Notes: a model not told the origin generated them from the letters alone. 64,000 bases of DNA from Microlunatus flavus (GCF_900110855.1 NZ_FOFA01000001.1:744001-808000); one strand, 5' to 3'; counted from the first letter of the stretch, positions 8,015 to 17,117 are shown. Numbers and translations are program-made.

Positions 8015-9476
8015 AGCTCGGCGAGCCGCTGCCCCGGTAGAAGATGCCGGGGTAGGTCTCGAAGTGCTGGTCGCTGGGGCTGTAGCCGCTCGCCCTGTAG
8101 ACGTTGTTCCGGCTCACCGACTGCTGCACCGCGAGATGGCCGGTGAGGTCGTTGCTGACGTAGAAGATCGCGCTGCCCCCGGCCTTCGCGCTGTTGCGCT
8201 CGATCCGGCTGCCGAGGACCTTGAGGTCGTAGCTCGTGCCGTCGGTGTAGACCGCCCCGCCGCTGCCGCCGCCCGGCGTCCCCGGGTGCGGCGGGTTGGC
8301 GCAGCAGCCGACGGCGCTGTTGTCGGTGACGAGGCTGTTGACGACGGTGATCGGCGTGCGCAGGCCGCTGATCGCGCCGCCGTTCGAGCACGTGTTGCCC
8401 TGGCCGCTGACGCCGCCGAAGGTGCTCTGCACGATCGCCACCGGCTCCTGGTTGCGCGCGGCGTAGGAGCTGTCGAGGTCGTTCGGGGTGGGCGAGTGCT
8501 GGGCCAGCACGCGGATGGCGCCGCCGCCCAGGTCGGGACCCGTCGTCGCGCACCGGTTGCGGACGAACACCGAGCGCACGACCTTGAGGCGACCGCCGAG
8601 CTGGAAGATCGCGCCACCCCCGTTGCTGCCCTGGCCGCTGTCGCCCGGGGAGACGTACGTGGCCCCGGTCGCGTTGCCGTCGGCGAGCGTGAGGTTCTGG
8701 ACGGTGACCCGGGGGCCGTTCGGCGCGTAGAGGCAGTTGCCGGAGACGCTGCCGAGCGCGGTGTCGCAGGTGTCGACGTAGAGGATCCGACGCACCCCGG
8801 CGCCGGAGAGGGTGACCTTGCCGCCGCCGTCGAGGACCAGCCTGGCGGTGCTGTTGCGGACCTTGAGCGTCTGCGTGAGCGTGATGGTGACCGGGTTGGC
8901 GCCGCAGCGGAAGACGACGACCCCGCCCGCGTTCACGGCGGCCACGACGGCGGCGCTCGTGCAGCTGGACGGCGTGCCGTCACCGACGACGCGGTTGGGG
9001 CTGCTGACGTCCTCCAGGCCCATGCCCGACGGGACCGCGACGGTTCCGGAGGTGTTCCCGGGGTTGAACGTGCTCGTCCTCGGCGTGGTGAAGGCCGCGT
9101 CGGCCGAGTAGCCGGTGTTGCCCGCACCGTCGGTCGACCGCACCTGCACGTGGTAGGTCGTGCCGGCGTTCAGGCCCGTCAGCGTCTGCGTGTGCGAGGT
9201 CGTCAGCGAGGTGGCCTTGGTCGTCGTGCGGCCGTACGCGGTGGTGGTGCCGAAGACGCCCTGGCCCGTGGCGGGCTCGTTCGTGGTCCAGCGCACGGTG
9301 GCCCGGTCCGACGTCGGGCTGACGGTCAGGCCGCTGAGCACCGGTTTCGTGGTGTCCGCCGCCAGCGCCGCGGTGGGCGGCGCGGCCAGGACCGCGACGA
9401 GCGACAGCAGGAGGGCGACCAGCCCCCGGACGGCGGCGGCGGTGGGACGCGGACGGGCAGGCGTCGTTCGTGGCAT
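7992..9476 (-). CDS. Secreted FN3 / right-handed parallel beta-helix protein
   Basis: A 494-residue exported protein. The start at 9476 (MPRTTPARPRP) gives a normal signal peptide: basic N-terminus, hydrophobic core VRGLVALLLSLVAVLAAPP and AxA-type site near ALAAD. Residues of about 45-130 form one fibronectin type III domain (KPVLSGLTVSPTSDRATVRW ... GLNAGTTYHVQV). The remainder is Gly/Asn/Ser-rich with short repeated turns (GGGAIFQLGG, NGGAISGL, GGSGGAVYTDG), typical of a right-handed beta-helix as in pectate-lyase-like or adhesin proteins. No polysaccharide-lyase active site was identified. Probably cell-surface or extracellular, carbohydrate- or surface-interacting (inference). The 3' end overlaps the convergent NmrA-like gene. 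Confidence 0.82.
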   Translation of the reverse strand: MPRTTPARPRPTAAAVRGLVALLLSLVAVLAAPPTAALAADTTKPVLSGLTVSPTSDRATVRWTTNEPATGQGVFGTTTAYGRTTTKATSLTTSHTQTLTGLNAGTTYHVQVRSTDGAGNTGYSADAAFTTPRTSTFNPGNTSGTVAVPSGMGLEDVSSPNRVVGDGTPSSCTSAAVVAAVNAGGVVVFRCGANPVTITLTQTLKVRNSTARLVLDGGGKVTLSGAGVRRILYVDTCDTALGSVSGNCLYAPNGPRVTVQNLTLADGNATGATYVSPGDSGQGSNGGGAIFQLGGRLKVVRSVFVRNRCATTGPDLGGGAIRVLAQHSPTPNDLDSSYAARNQEPVAIVQSTFGGVSGQGNTCSNGGAISGLRTPITVVNSLVTDNSAVGCCANPPHPGTPGGGSGGAVYTDGTSYDLKVLGSRIERNSAKAGGSAIFYVSNDLTGHLAVQQSVSRNNVYRASGYSPSDQHFETYPGIFYRGSGSPSFTGSTIQ

Positions 9477-9616
9477 CGGTGCTGGACCTCGGGACTCGAG
9501 CCGGCACGGGACCGCCGGCGGGACGGCGCGACCGCCAACCCCCTGAGGTCGCGCCGCGGAGTCTGCCACAGATCACGGTGCGATAACGACCCCAGAGGCC
9601 TGGGAGCGGGAGCGCT

Positions 9617-9656
9617 CCCTGAGCCTGTCGAAGCGGTGTCCTGAGCCCGTCGAAGG
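9617..9656. repeat. Two CTGAGCC(T/C)GTCGAAG repeat copies
   Basis: Copies of CCCTGAGCCTGTCGAAG begin at 9617 and 9640, the inverted orientation of the array at 3165. They lie between the start of the secreted beta-helix gene and the terminator of the DUF4383 gene. Confidence 0.85.
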
Positions 9657-9681
9657 AGGCCTCGACGAGGTCGGCGCCGGC

Positions 9682-9716
9682 CTCCCGGGCGAGGGCGTGG
9701 TGCCCTCCCCCGGGAG
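9682..9716 (-). terminator. Strong hairpin after the DUF4383 gene
   Basis: Eight paired bases (CTCCCGGG/CCCGGGAG), one C-C mismatch, then six more pairs (GAGGGC/GCCCTC) around a five-base loop. It lies 10 bases beyond the stop codon. No T-tract follows, as is usual for actinobacterial terminators. Confidence 0.6.
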
Positions 9717-9726
9717 CCCGTACGGC

Positions 9727-10197
9727 TCAGACGTCCGCGCGCGTGCCCGAGGTGCTGCGGCGGGTGAGGACCACGCCGAGGGCGATCATCCCGATCCCGA
9801 GGAGCAGGTGCAGCACGTCGTCGGCCGCGTTGACCGGGACGAAGTTGGCCGAGGAGTCCATGGGGACGAGCAGGCCGTAGACGAAGAGGACCAGGTAGAT
9901 GATCCCGCCGACGACCAGGTAGCGGCGCGCGCCGTGGACGGTCCGCGCGAACGCGAGTCCGGCGACGCCGAAGAGCAGGTGCACGAGGTTGTGGAGCACC
10001 GACACCTGGAAGAGGCCGAGCAGGCGGGCGTCGGAGTGGTGGGAGGCGAAGGACAGGCTGTCGTAGTTCGTGGTGATGCCGGGGACGAACCCCAGCACCC
10101 CGACGGCGAGGAACACGACGCCGACGACGGTCGCGGCCTTCTGGACGTGGCTGCGGCGGGTCTCGACGCGCGCGCCGGGTGAGACGTTCTGGGACAC
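9727..10197 (-). CDS. DUF4383 four-helix membrane protein
   Basis: A 156-residue integral membrane protein with four hydrophobic segments (AATVVGVVFLAVGVLGFV; VLHNLVHLLFGVAGLAFA; YLVVGGIIYLVLFVYGLL; DVLHLLLGIGMIALGVVL). The paired Asn-His / Asp-His positions in VLHNLVH and ADDVLHLLLG match the DUF4383 family. GTG at 10197 was preferred to the TTG four codons upstream because GGAGG lies 5 bases before it. Function unknown in the family. It stands alone between two hairpins. Confidence 0.8.
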   Translation of the reverse strand: MSQNVSPGARVETRRSHVQKAATVVGVVFLAVGVLGFVPGITTNYDSLSFASHHSDARLLGLFQVSVLHNLVHLLFGVAGLAFARTVHGARRYLVVGGIIYLVLFVYGLLVPMDSSANFVPVNAADDVLHLLLGIGMIALGVVLTRRSTSGTRADV

Positions 10198-10276
10198 GGG
10201 GTCCTCCAAGGGCGGTGGGGCGGAGCCGCGCTCTGCTGTGCGGCCGCCCCACCCCTACCCGGGCCCGGAGGCAGGA

Positions 10277-10304
10277 AACTCCTGCGGCCGGAGCCACAGG
10301 AGTT
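10277..10304 (-). terminator. Hairpin downstream of the tct-usp-rraA operon
   Basis: An 8-base perfect inverted repeat (AACTCCTG/CAGGAGTT) with a 12-base loop, about 48 bases after the rraA stop. It is a plausible transcription end for the minus-strand transporter operon. Confidence 0.45.
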
Positions 10305-10351
10305 GCTGCTGGTGCTGGCTGGACGTGGGCGGTGCCACCCCTCGCCACGGG

Positions 10352-10837
10352 TCAGGGCAGCAGCACGACCCCGTCCTCGTCGGAGTGCAGGACACGGCCG
10401 GGCACGAAGCGGACCCCGCCGATCTCCACCTCGACGTCGACGGCGCCCGCCCCGGTCTTGGTGCTCTTGCGCGGGTTGGTCCCCAGCGCCTTCACCCCGA
10501 TCGGCAGCGCGTCGATCGCGGCGCTGTCGCGGATCGCGCCGTGGACGACCAGCCCGGCCCAGCCGCGCTCCACCGCGATGCCGGCGATGACGTCGCCGAC
10601 GAGGGCGGAGCGCAGCGAACCACCGCCGTCGACGACGAGCACGCTCCCCTCGGCGTCGGGGTGCTCGGCCAGGGTCTGCTTGAGCAGGGCGTTGTCCTCG
10701 TGGCAGCGCACCGTGACGACCGGTCCCGCGAACCGTCGGTGCTGCCCGAAGCTGCGCAGCTGGAGCGGGAGGCTGGCCAGCGCGTCACCGTGCTCGTCGA
10801 CGAGGTCGGCGGTCGCCTGCGGCTGCGTCGTCGCCAT
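10352..10837 (-). CDS. rraA: RraA-family protein (4-hydroxy-4-methyl-2-oxoglutarate aldolase / RraA-like)
   Basis: A 161-residue protein of the RraA family. Visible motifs are the [20 protein letters not shown] block with the following AIRDS, which form the substrate and metal site of the HMG/CHA aldolase branch, and [14 protein letters not shown]. Actinobacteria generally lack the RNase E-regulator setting of E. coli RraA, so a divalent-metal aldolase or oxaloacetate decarboxylase role is more likely (family knowledge). It is the last gene of an operon with tctC-tctB-tctA and a universal stress gene, separated from the latter by one base. This context points to processing of an imported hydroxy- or oxo-carboxylate (inference). 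An alternative is a purely regulatory RraA. Confidence 0.88.
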   Translation of the reverse strand: MATTQPQATADLVDEHGDALASLPLQLRSFGQHRRFAGPVVTVRCHEDNALLKQTLAEHPDAEGSVLVVDGGGSLRSALVGDVIAGIAVERGWAGLVVHGAIRDSAAIDALPIGVKALGTNPRKSTKTGAGAVDVEVEIGGVRFVPGRVLHSDEDGVVLLP

Positions 10838-10838
10838 G

Positions 10839-11237
10839 TCAGTGCTCCTCGGGTCGGACCGTCAGGACGGGGCAGGGCGACTCCATGAGGATCCGGTGCG
10901 CGTTGCTGCCCATCAGCATCTTGCCGACGGCGCTGCGGCGCCGCAGACCGATCACGCACAGCGAGGCACCGACCTCCTCGAGCACGTCGACGATCTCCTC
11001 CGACGCCTCCCGGCCGCGGACCTCCTGGCGCACGTCGAACGTCACCCCGGCGTCGTCGAGCGTCGCCCGCGCCCACGCCAGGTCGGCGGGCTGGGCGTAA
11101 CCGGGGTCGGCGTACGCGTCGCCGCGCGAGGAGTTCACCACCAGGACGTCCGTCCCGCGCAGCCTGGCCTCGTCGGCCGCGGCGAGCAGGGCGGCCCGCC
11201 CGGGCGGGGTGGCGCTGAACCCGACGACGATCGTCAT
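10839..11237 (-). CDS. Universal stress protein (UspA family)
   Basis: A 132-residue single-domain USP. It begins [17 protein letters not shown] and has the family ATP-binding loop near the C-terminus, here [20 protein letters not shown] followed by CPVLTV. The G-2x-G-9x-G(S/T) spacing is largely kept, so nucleotide binding is plausible. The ATG overlaps the tctA stop by 4 bases (ATGA) and follows GAAGGAG, so it is coupled to the transporter. A USP inside a tripartite tricarboxylate transporter operon is recurrent in actinobacteria and proteobacteria and may sense energy state. Confidence 0.9.
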   Translation of the reverse strand: MTIVVGFSATPPGRAALLAAADEARLRGTDVLVVNSSRGDAYADPGYAQPADLAWARATLDDAGVTFDVRQEVRGREASEEIVDVLEEVGASLCVIGLRRRSAVGKMLMGSNAHRILMESPCPVLTVRPEEH

Positions 11238-12952
11238 CGCAACTCCTTCTTCGAGGTGGTCGAGCTGTCCGGGCTGTCCGTGGTGTCCAGGCCGGTCGGG
11301 GCGTCCGGGCTGCCGGAGGAGCGCGAGAGGCTCGGCTCCGGCACGCGGTCGTCGGTGCCGCCCGGGGGGGCGTCCAGGTCGAGGTCGGTGTGGAGCTCCT
11401 CCTCGAGCCGTCCGACGGCCGCCTCCACCCGGGTCGGCAGGACCCGGCGCACGAGCGCGAAGATCAGCGGCCAGAGCAGGACGACGACGATGATCGCGTA
11501 CGCGGTGATGGCGATGGCGGACAGGACGAACTCGCCCGTCGCGACGTCGACCCCGCCGAGCAGCCCCTTCGCGTCGCCGGAGGACAGCTGCAGCGCGCGG
11601 CGGCCCTGCTGCTCCACCCGCGGCCCGAGGATGACCCCGACGATCAGCGGCAGGACCGGGATCCCGAAGCGGCGCATGCCGAAGCCGAGCAGCCCGAGCC
11701 CGAGCAGCAGGATCAGGTCGAACGACGAGCCGTTGACCGCGTACGCCCCCATCGAGGCGAAGAAGAGGATGCCGGCGTAGAGGTACGGACGCGGCAGGCG
11801 CAGCAGCCGGGCCCACACCGGGGCGAGCGGGAGGTTGAGCACCAGCAGCAGCAGGTTGCCGATGAACAGGCTGGCGATCAGCGCCCACACCAGGCCGCTC
11901 TCGCGCTGCAGCAGCAGAGGGCCCGGCTGGATGCCGTACGAGGTGAGGGCCGCGAGCATGACCGCCGCCGTCGCGTTCGTGGGCAGCCCGAGCGACAGCA
12001 TCGGCACGAGCGTGCCGGCCGCGCTGGCGTTGTTCGCCGCCTCCGGGCCGGCGACGCCCTCGATCGCCCCCTTGCCGAACTCCTCGGGGTGCTTGGAGAG
12101 CCGCTTCTCGGTGATGTAGGAGAGGAAGGTCGGGATCTCCGCGCCGCCCGCGGGCACCGCGCCGAACGGGAACCCGAAGGCCGTCCCGCGCAGCCACGGC
12201 TTCCAGGAGCGCTTCCAGTCCTCGCGGCTCATGCCGGGGCGTCCGACCGGGACGACCTCCGCGGCCTTGCGCCGCAGGTGCGCCGCGACCCACAGGCCCT
12301 CGCCCACGGCGAAGATGCCGACCGCGACGACGACGACGTCGATGCCGTCGCCGAGCTGGGGGACGCCGAAGGTGAGGCGGGACTGGCCGCTGACCGAGTC
12401 GATCCCGACCAGGCCGATCGTCAGTCCCACGGCGAGGGAGATGAAGCCCCGCAGCCGCGAGGTGCCGAGCACCGCGGTCACGGCGATGAAGGACAGCAGC
12501 ATCACCGCGAAGTACTCGGGGGCGCCGAGCGAGACCGCGAACCGGGTGACGACCGGGGCGAAGAAGGCAAGCAGGAGCGTGCCGATCGTTCCGGCCACGA
12601 ACGACCCGACGGCCGCCGTGGCCAGGGCGGGCGCGGCCTTGCCGGCCTTGGCCATGAGGTTGCCCTCGATCGCGGTGACGACCGATGACGACTCGCCGGG
12701 GGTGTTCAGCAGGATCGACGTCGTCGACCCGCCGTACATGCCGCCGTAGAAGATGCCCGCGAGCATGATCAGCGCGCCGGTGGGCTCCAGGCCGTAGGTG
12801 ACCGGGAGGAGCAGGGCGACCGTCATCGCAGGCCCGATGCCCGGCAGCACGCCGACGGCGGTGCCGACGACGACGCCGATGAGGGCGAGCAGGAGGTTAA
12901 GCGGTGTGGCGGCCGTGACGAAGCCGTCGAGGAGGAATCCGAAGCTCTCCAT
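11234..12952 (-). CDS. tctA: Tripartite tricarboxylate transporter, large permease subunit
   Basis: A 572-residue membrane protein with about 11-12 hydrophobic helices. The TctA signature is intact: [20 protein letters not shown] near residue 40 and the second [21 protein letters not shown] copy near residue 270, the two inverted substrate-path motifs of the family. The C-terminal about 50 residues are a soluble Ser/Asp-rich tail. It forms the channel with TctB (9 bases upstream) and receives substrate from TctC. Proton- or sodium-coupled uptake of citrate or related tri- and dicarboxylates is expected. Confidence 0.93.
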   Translation of the reverse strand: MESFGFLLDGFVTAATPLNLLLALIGVVVGTAVGVLPGIGPAMTVALLLPVTYGLEPTGALIMLAGIFYGGMYGGSTTSILLNTPGESSSVVTAIEGNLMAKAGKAAPALATAAVGSFVAGTIGTLLLAFFAPVVTRFAVSLGAPEYFAVMLLSFIAVTAVLGTSRLRGFISLAVGLTIGLVGIDSVSGQSRLTFGVPQLGDGIDVVVVAVGIFAVGEGLWVAAHLRRKAAEVVPVGRPGMSREDWKRSWKPWLRGTAFGFPFGAVPAGGAEIPTFLSYITEKRLSKHPEEFGKGAIEGVAGPEAANNASAAGTLVPMLSLGLPTNATAAVMLAALTSYGIQPGPLLLQRESGLVWALIASLFIGNLLLLVLNLPLAPVWARLLRLPRPYLYAGILFFASMGAYAVNGSSFDLILLLGLGLLGFGMRRFGIPVLPLIVGVILGPRVEQQGRRALQLSSGDAKGLLGGVDVATGEFVLSAIAITAYAIIVVVLLWPLIFALVRRVLPTRVEAAVGRLEEELHTDLDLDAPPGGTDDRVPEPSLSRSSGSPDAPTGLDTTDSPDSSTTSKKELR

Positions 12953-12961
12953 CGCCCGCCC

Positions 12962-13498
12962 CTAGAGGATTCCCTGGAGGATGCCGGCCGGCAGGCCGAC
13001 CCCCAGACCGATGGCGAAGCCGTAGAACGTCACGAGGGCCATGACGACCGCGACCGCGAGGTCGCGCACGAAGTGCCGACTCCCCAGCGCGATCACCGAG
13101 CCGTAGAAGAGCAGCGAGCCCGAGATGACCCAGCCGAGCAGGTCGATGAGGGCGATGTTCGCGGCGAACACCCCGACGAGCAGCAGCACCGTCCGCAGGT
13201 CCATCCGCTGCTGCAGGTCGACGTCCTCGCCGGCCTCCTGCTCGGGCCGGCTCCCCCGCAGCACCGCCACGAGGAGCACGACCGCGAGGACGACCAGCGC
13301 GATCCCGACCACGAGGGGCACCGCCCGGGCGCCGAGCGGGTCGATGCTCGTCTGGTTCGTCAGCTCGAGCGCCTGGACGGTGACCACGACGCCGAGCACG
13401 AGGAGGAACGCGCAGACGCCGACCTGGGCCAGGTCGCGGCGGGGACCGGCGGCGGGACCTGCCGCCGCCGGCTGCGCCACGGAGGGCGCCGTGCTCAC
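12962..13498 (-). CDS. tctB: Tripartite tricarboxylate transporter, small membrane subunit
   Basis: A 178-residue protein with four transmembrane helices (VGVCAFLLVLGVVVTVQAL; AVPLVVGIALVVLAVVLLVAV; VLLLVGVFAANIALIDLLGW; LAVAVVMALVTFYGFAIGL), the normal TctB topology. The GTG overlaps the tctC stop by 4 bases, so the start is fixed by coupling. It pairs with TctA. Confidence 0.9.
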   Translation of the reverse strand: MSTAPSVAQPAAAGPAAGPRRDLAQVGVCAFLLVLGVVVTVQALELTNQTSIDPLGARAVPLVVGIALVVLAVVLLVAVLRGSRPEQEAGEDVDLQQRMDLRTVLLLVGVFAANIALIDLLGWVISGSLLFYGSVIALGSRHFVRDLAVAVVMALVTFYGFAIGLGVGLPAGILQGIL

Positions 13499-14505
13499 GC
13501 CAGCCCGAGCTTCGTCAGGGTCTCCTCCACGCCGGTGGCCTGCGCGGTGAGGAAGGGGCCGAACTGGTCGGCCGGGAGGTAGGCGTCGGTCCAGCCGTTC
13601 TTGGTCAGGACGTCCTTCCACTCCTGGCTGGCGTGCATCGTGTCGACGGCCTTGGCCAGGGCGGCCTTGTCGGCGTCGGAGATGCCCGGAGGGGCGACGA
13701 TGCCGCGCCAGTTCGTGAACTCCAGGTCGATCCCCGACTCCTTGAGCGTCGGGGCGTCGATCGCGTCGACGCGCGCCGGCCCGCTGATCGCGAGGACGCG
13801 GACCTCACCGGCCTCGACCTGGTCGAGGAACTCGCTGAAGCCGGACGCGCCGAACGCGACCTTGCCGCCGAGGAGCGCCGGGAGCAGGTCGCCGCCGCCG
13901 TCGTACGCCACGTAGTTGACCTGCTTGGGCTCGATGCCGACCGCCTGCGCGAGCTGCATGGGCAGCAGGTGGTCCGGGCCGCCGGGCGAGGAGCCGCCGC
14001 CGACGGCGAGCTTGGACGGGTCCGCCTTCCAGGCCGCGACCAGGTCGGCCATGCTCTTGTACGGCGAGCTCTTGGGCACGACGATCGCGCCCGACTCCTC
14101 CATCAGCTTGGCGATCGGGGTGGTCTTGTCGAGCTTGGACTCGGACTTGTTGGTGAACTGGGCCCCGACGACGCCGAGCCCCATCATCATCATCAGCTTG
14201 CCGTTGCCCTCCTCGGACACGGTCCGGGACAGGCCGACCGTGCCGCCGGCCCCGGCGAGGTTGAAGACCTCGGTGCTGCGGGTGACGCCGATGTCGTCCA
14301 TCACCTTCGCCGCGGCGCGGGCCGTCGTGTCGTAGCCGCCACCCGGGGTGTTCGGCACCATGAAGCGCGTGCCGCTGAGCGGCTGGCCGTCGCTGCCGCC
14401 CCCGCCGGACTCCGACTGCTTCGCGGTGGCTCCGCACCCGGTGATGAGCAGCGCGGCCGCGCCGATCGCGGCCGCGAACCTCAGCTTCTTGGTCAGGTCG
14501 AACAT
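13495..14505 (-). CDS. tctC: Tripartite tricarboxylate transporter, substrate-binding lipoprotein
   Basis: A 336-residue extracytoplasmic solute-binding protein (Bug/TctC family). The N-terminus MFDLTKKLRF, hydrophobic core and lipobox LLITGCG predict a lipoprotein anchored to the membrane. The conserved ligand loops are visible: VPNTPGGGYDTTAR and AGAGGTVGL, then GGSSPGGPDHLLPMQLA. The ATG at 14505 follows GAGAGGA and places the signal sequence correctly, so a longer upstream frame was rejected. It is the first gene of the operon tctC-tctB-tctA-usp-rraA. The exact ligand cannot be read from sequence. Confidence 0.92.
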   Translation of the reverse strand: MFDLTKKLRFAAAIGAAALLITGCGATAKQSESGGGGSDGQPLSGTRFMVPNTPGGGYDTTARAAAKVMDDIGVTRSTEVFNLAGAGGTVGLSRTVSEEGNGKLMMMMGLGVVGAQFTNKSESKLDKTTPIAKLMEESGAIVVPKSSPYKSMADLVAAWKADPSKLAVGGGSSPGGPDHLLPMQLAQAVGIEPKQVNYVAYDGGGDLLPALLGGKVAFGASGFSEFLDQVEAGEVRVLAISGPARVDAIDAPTLKESGIDLEFTNWRGIVAPPGISDADKAALAKAVDTMHASQEWKDVLTKNGWTDAYLPADQFGPFLTAQATGVEETLTKLGLA

Positions 14506-14611
14506 CGTCGTCCTCTCACGTCGTCGTGGGGACAGCTGGAGAGCCGTCTCGTCGTCGGAGCCGGTCACGGCCCCTCGCGGCACGACTCTGGCCCCCGGCG
14601 TCGTCGACGGC

Positions 14612-14617
14612 TAGTTT
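14612..14617 (+). promoter_or_regulatory. Possible -10 (TAGTTT) for the two-component genes
   Basis: A TANNNT hexamer in the gap between tctC and the sensor kinase. It would give a leader of about 115 bases that contains the repeats described next. No strong -35 partner was seen. Confidence 0.3.
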
Positions 14618-14626
14618 TCGGCCATC

Positions 14627-14694
14627 GTGGTCGTTGTGGTCTTTGCGGTCACGCCCGGATGGCGCCGACGCGTCGAAGGACCACAATGTGGTCC
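14627..14694. promoter_or_regulatory. Direct repeats and palindrome, likely regulator-binding region for tct genes
   Basis: Three 9-base-spaced half-sites GTGGTC, GTGGTC and GCGGTC begin at 14627, 14636 and 14645. They are followed at 14678-14694 by the perfect palindrome GGACCACA-A-TGTGGTCC, whose arms contain the same GTGGTC word. The region lies between divergent tctC and the CitA/CitB-like genes. Binding by the encoded response regulator is the natural inference. Confidence 0.6.
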
Positions 14695-14738
14695 GACAGG
14701 TGTGCTCGACAGCGGTGTCGTGGACGGAGGTGGGCCCC

Positions 14739-16403
14739 GTGGCCGTACGGCGCCCCCGGCTCCCGCTCGCGCAGCAGCTCGTGGCGGTGCAGCTCGCCCT
14801 GATCCTGGCCGTCCTCGTCTGCGTCTCGGCCGTGTCGGTGGAGATCACCCGGCTCGGCTTCGCCCGCGACGAGGGACGGCGCGCCCTCACGCTGGCCGAG
14901 AACCTGGCGGCCAACCCGGTGGTCCGCTCCCCCGACGTCCGGCAGACCGGCGCCGTCCTGCCCGCCGCGGTGGCCCAGCTGCAGACCGTCACCGGGGTGG
15001 ACCTGGTCGCAGCGGCGACGCCGACCGGCATCGTCGTCGCCAGCACGGACCCCCTGCTGCTCGGCGACCAGCTGCCCTGGCCCGAGCTGCTCGCCGCACC
15101 GGGGCGCTCGCACAGCGGTGCCGTCACCCTCGACGGGCAGGCGTACGTCCTGGCCGCGGCCCCGGTGCTGTCGTCCGGCTCCCCGGTGCAGCAGGTCGGG
15201 ATCGCGCTCGTCGGGCAGGTCAGGCCGACCCGCACCCAGGCCCTGGCGAGCGCGGCGCCCGCCCTGCTCACCTACCTGGGCGCGGCCCTGCTCCTGGGGC
15301 TGCTCGGCTCGCTCGCCCTGGCCCGCTGGATCAAGCGCGGCACGCTCGGCATGGAGCCGGCCCAGATCGCCGGGCTGGTGGAGCAGCGCGAGGCCATCTT
15401 CGCCGGCATCGCGGAGGGCGTCATCGCCCTCGACCCGGCCCAGCGGGTGACGCTGGTCAACCAGCCGGCCACGACGCTGCTGTCGCTGCCCACCGACCCG
15501 GTCGGTCTCGACCTCGACCAGCTGGGGATCCGCGGGCGGCTGCGCGACGTGCTCACCGGGGTCGACGGTGCCGAGCGCGACGCCGTCGTCCTGCGCTCGG
15601 GCCGGGTCCTCGTGCTGAACCGGATGCCGGTCAGCCACGAGGGCCGGCACCTCGGCTCGGTGACGACGCTGCGGGACGGGACGCAGCTGGCCGAGCTGGA
15701 GCGCGAGCTCGGCGCGTACCAGGGCACCGCCGACCTGCTCCGGGCCCAGGCCCACGAGTTCGCCAACCAGCTGCACACCATCGCCGGGCTGATCCAGATC
15801 GGGGACTACGACGAGGTCGTCGGCTACGTCCAGGCCCTGTCCGACAGCCGCGCCGCCGTCGACCTCACCATCACGCAGCGGGTCCGCGACTCCTCCGTCG
15901 CCGCGCTGCTCGTCGCGAAGTCGGCCCAGGCCGCCGAGCGGCGCGTCGAGCTGCGGGTCGGTCCCGGCTCGGCCATGCGCCCGCTCGAGCCGCGCTCGTC
16001 CTTCGACGTCGCGACGGTGCTGGGCAACCTCGTGCAGAACGGGGTCGACGCCGTCAGCGCCGCCGGCGGCGCCCCCGGGGCCGGCTGGGTCGAGGTGGAC
16101 CTCCACCAGACCGGGGACGTGGTGGAGATCGTCGTGCGCGACTCCGGGCCGGGGCTGGCGTCGACGACCGCGTCGGAGGTCTTCGAGCACGGCTTCACCA
16201 CCAAGGCGGCCCGCGACGGCGAGCGCGGCATCGGTCTGGCCCTGACGCGGCGGATCTGCCGCACCCGGGGTGGCGACGTCGAGGTCCGCGCGTCGGAGGG
16301 GGGCGCCGAGTTCGCCGCCTGGATGACGGTCAAACCGGCTCCCGCGGTCGAGGCCCGCGCGGCCCACGTCGGCGGCCGGGCCGAGGACCCGGTGGCCTCG
16401 TGA
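14739..16403 (+). CDS. CitA/DcuS-type sensor histidine kinase
   Basis: A 554-residue membrane kinase. A first transmembrane helix (VAVQLALILAVLVCVSAVSV) and a second (ALLTYLGAALLLGLLGSLALA) enclose an extracytoplasmic PDC-like sensor of about 145 residues. A PAS domain (EQREAIFAGIAEGVIALDP) and a CitA-type core follow, with His339 in AHEFANQLHTIAGLIQ and the ATPase boxes LGNLVQNGVDA, DSGPGL and ERGIGLALTRRI. The GTG at 14739 is preceded by GGAGG at 8 bases. The stop overlaps the response-regulator GTG. Kinases of this type sense citrate or C4-dicarboxylates directly, which matches the divergent tctCBA transporter. Confidence 0.9.
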   Translation: MAVRRPRLPLAQQLVAVQLALILAVLVCVSAVSVEITRLGFARDEGRRALTLAENLAANPVVRSPDVRQTGAVLPAAVAQLQTVTGVDLVAAATPTGIVVASTDPLLLGDQLPWPELLAAPGRSHSGAVTLDGQAYVLAAAPVLSSGSPVQQVGIALVGQVRPTRTQALASAAPALLTYLGAALLLGLLGSLALARWIKRGTLGMEPAQIAGLVEQREAIFAGIAEGVIALDPAQRVTLVNQPATTLLSLPTDPVGLDLDQLGIRGRLRDVLTGVDGAERDAVVLRSGRVLVLNRMPVSHEGRHLGSVTTLRDGTQLAELERELGAYQGTADLLRAQAHEFANQLHTIAGLIQIGDYDEVVGYVQALSDSRAAVDLTITQRVRDSSVAALLVAKSAQAAERRVELRVGPGSAMRPLEPRSSFDVATVLGNLVQNGVDAVSAAGGAPGAGWVEVDLHQTGDVVEIVVRDSGPGLASTTASEVFEHGFTTKAARDGERGIGLALTRRICRTRGGDVEVRASEGGAEFAAWMTVKPAPAVEARAAHVGGRAEDPVAS

Positions 16404-17080
16404 TCTCCGTGCTCGTCGTCGACGACGACTTCCGGGTGGCCCGCATCCACAGCGCGTTCGTCGACCGGGTCGCCGGCTTCCGGACCGTCGGCGTCGCCCA
16501 CAGCGGCGAGGAGGCGATCAGCCGTGCGCTCGCGGCGCGTCCGGACCTGATCCTGCTCGACCTCTACCTGCCGGACATGTTCGGCCTGACCGCCCTGAAC
16601 CGCATGCGGGTCCGCGGCGTCGAGGGCGACGCGATCGTGATCAGCGCCGCGAACGACGCCGAGACCGTCGAGCGGGCGGTGCGCCTCGGCGTCGTCAACT
16701 ACCTGCTCAAGCCCTTCACCCAGCAGGACCTGGTGGACCGGCTGCTGCACTACCGCGACAGCCGCACCTCCTCGCCCGGCCGGCGCCTGACCGACCAGGC
16801 CGCCGTCGACGCGCTGCTCGGCCGTCCGGACCGCAGCCGGCCGGCACCGCTGCCCAAGGGCCTGAGCCAGGAGACGGCGGCGGCGATCGTCGACGCCCTG
16901 GTCTCGGCCGGCCGCGAGCTCTCGGCGCAGGAGTGCGCGGAGCTCGTCGGGATCTCGCGGGTGAGCGCGCGCCGCTACCTCGAGCACTTCGTCACCGAGG
17001 GGACGGTGGCGGTCGGGTTGCGCTACGGCGCCGTCGGACGCCCGGAGCGGCGCTACAGCCCGGTCGTTCCCGTGGGCTGA
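16400..17080 (+). CDS. CitB/DcuR-type response regulator
   Basis: A 226-residue regulator. The receiver domain carries the acidic pair DDD at 8-10, phospho-acceptor Asp54 (LILLDLYLPDM) and the switch lysine in LLKPF. The C-terminal part has a helix-turn-helix (LSAQECAELVGISRVSARRYLEH), as in CitB/DctR regulators. The GTG overlaps the kinase stop by 4 bases. It probably binds the GTGGTC sites upstream of tctC and its own operon (inference). Confidence 0.9.
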   Translation: MISVLVVDDDFRVARIHSAFVDRVAGFRTVGVAHSGEEAISRALAARPDLILLDLYLPDMFGLTALNRMRVRGVEGDAIVISAANDAETVERAVRLGVVNYLLKPFTQQDLVDRLLHYRDSRTSSPGRRLTDQAAVDALLGRPDRSRPAPLPKGLSQETAAAIVDALVSAGRELSAQECAELVGISRVSARRYLEHFVTEGTVAVGLRYGAVGRPERRYSPVVPVG

Positions 17081-17117
17081 GCCTGGCGCTCGACCGGAGC
17101 GCTCGGGGACAGGAGGG

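Noticed and set aside
17085-17117. A second tRNA (tRNA-Ala) after tRNA-Ile
   Set aside because: Only about 37 bases separate the tRNA from the response-regulator stop, too few for another tRNA, and no cloverleaf pattern is present.
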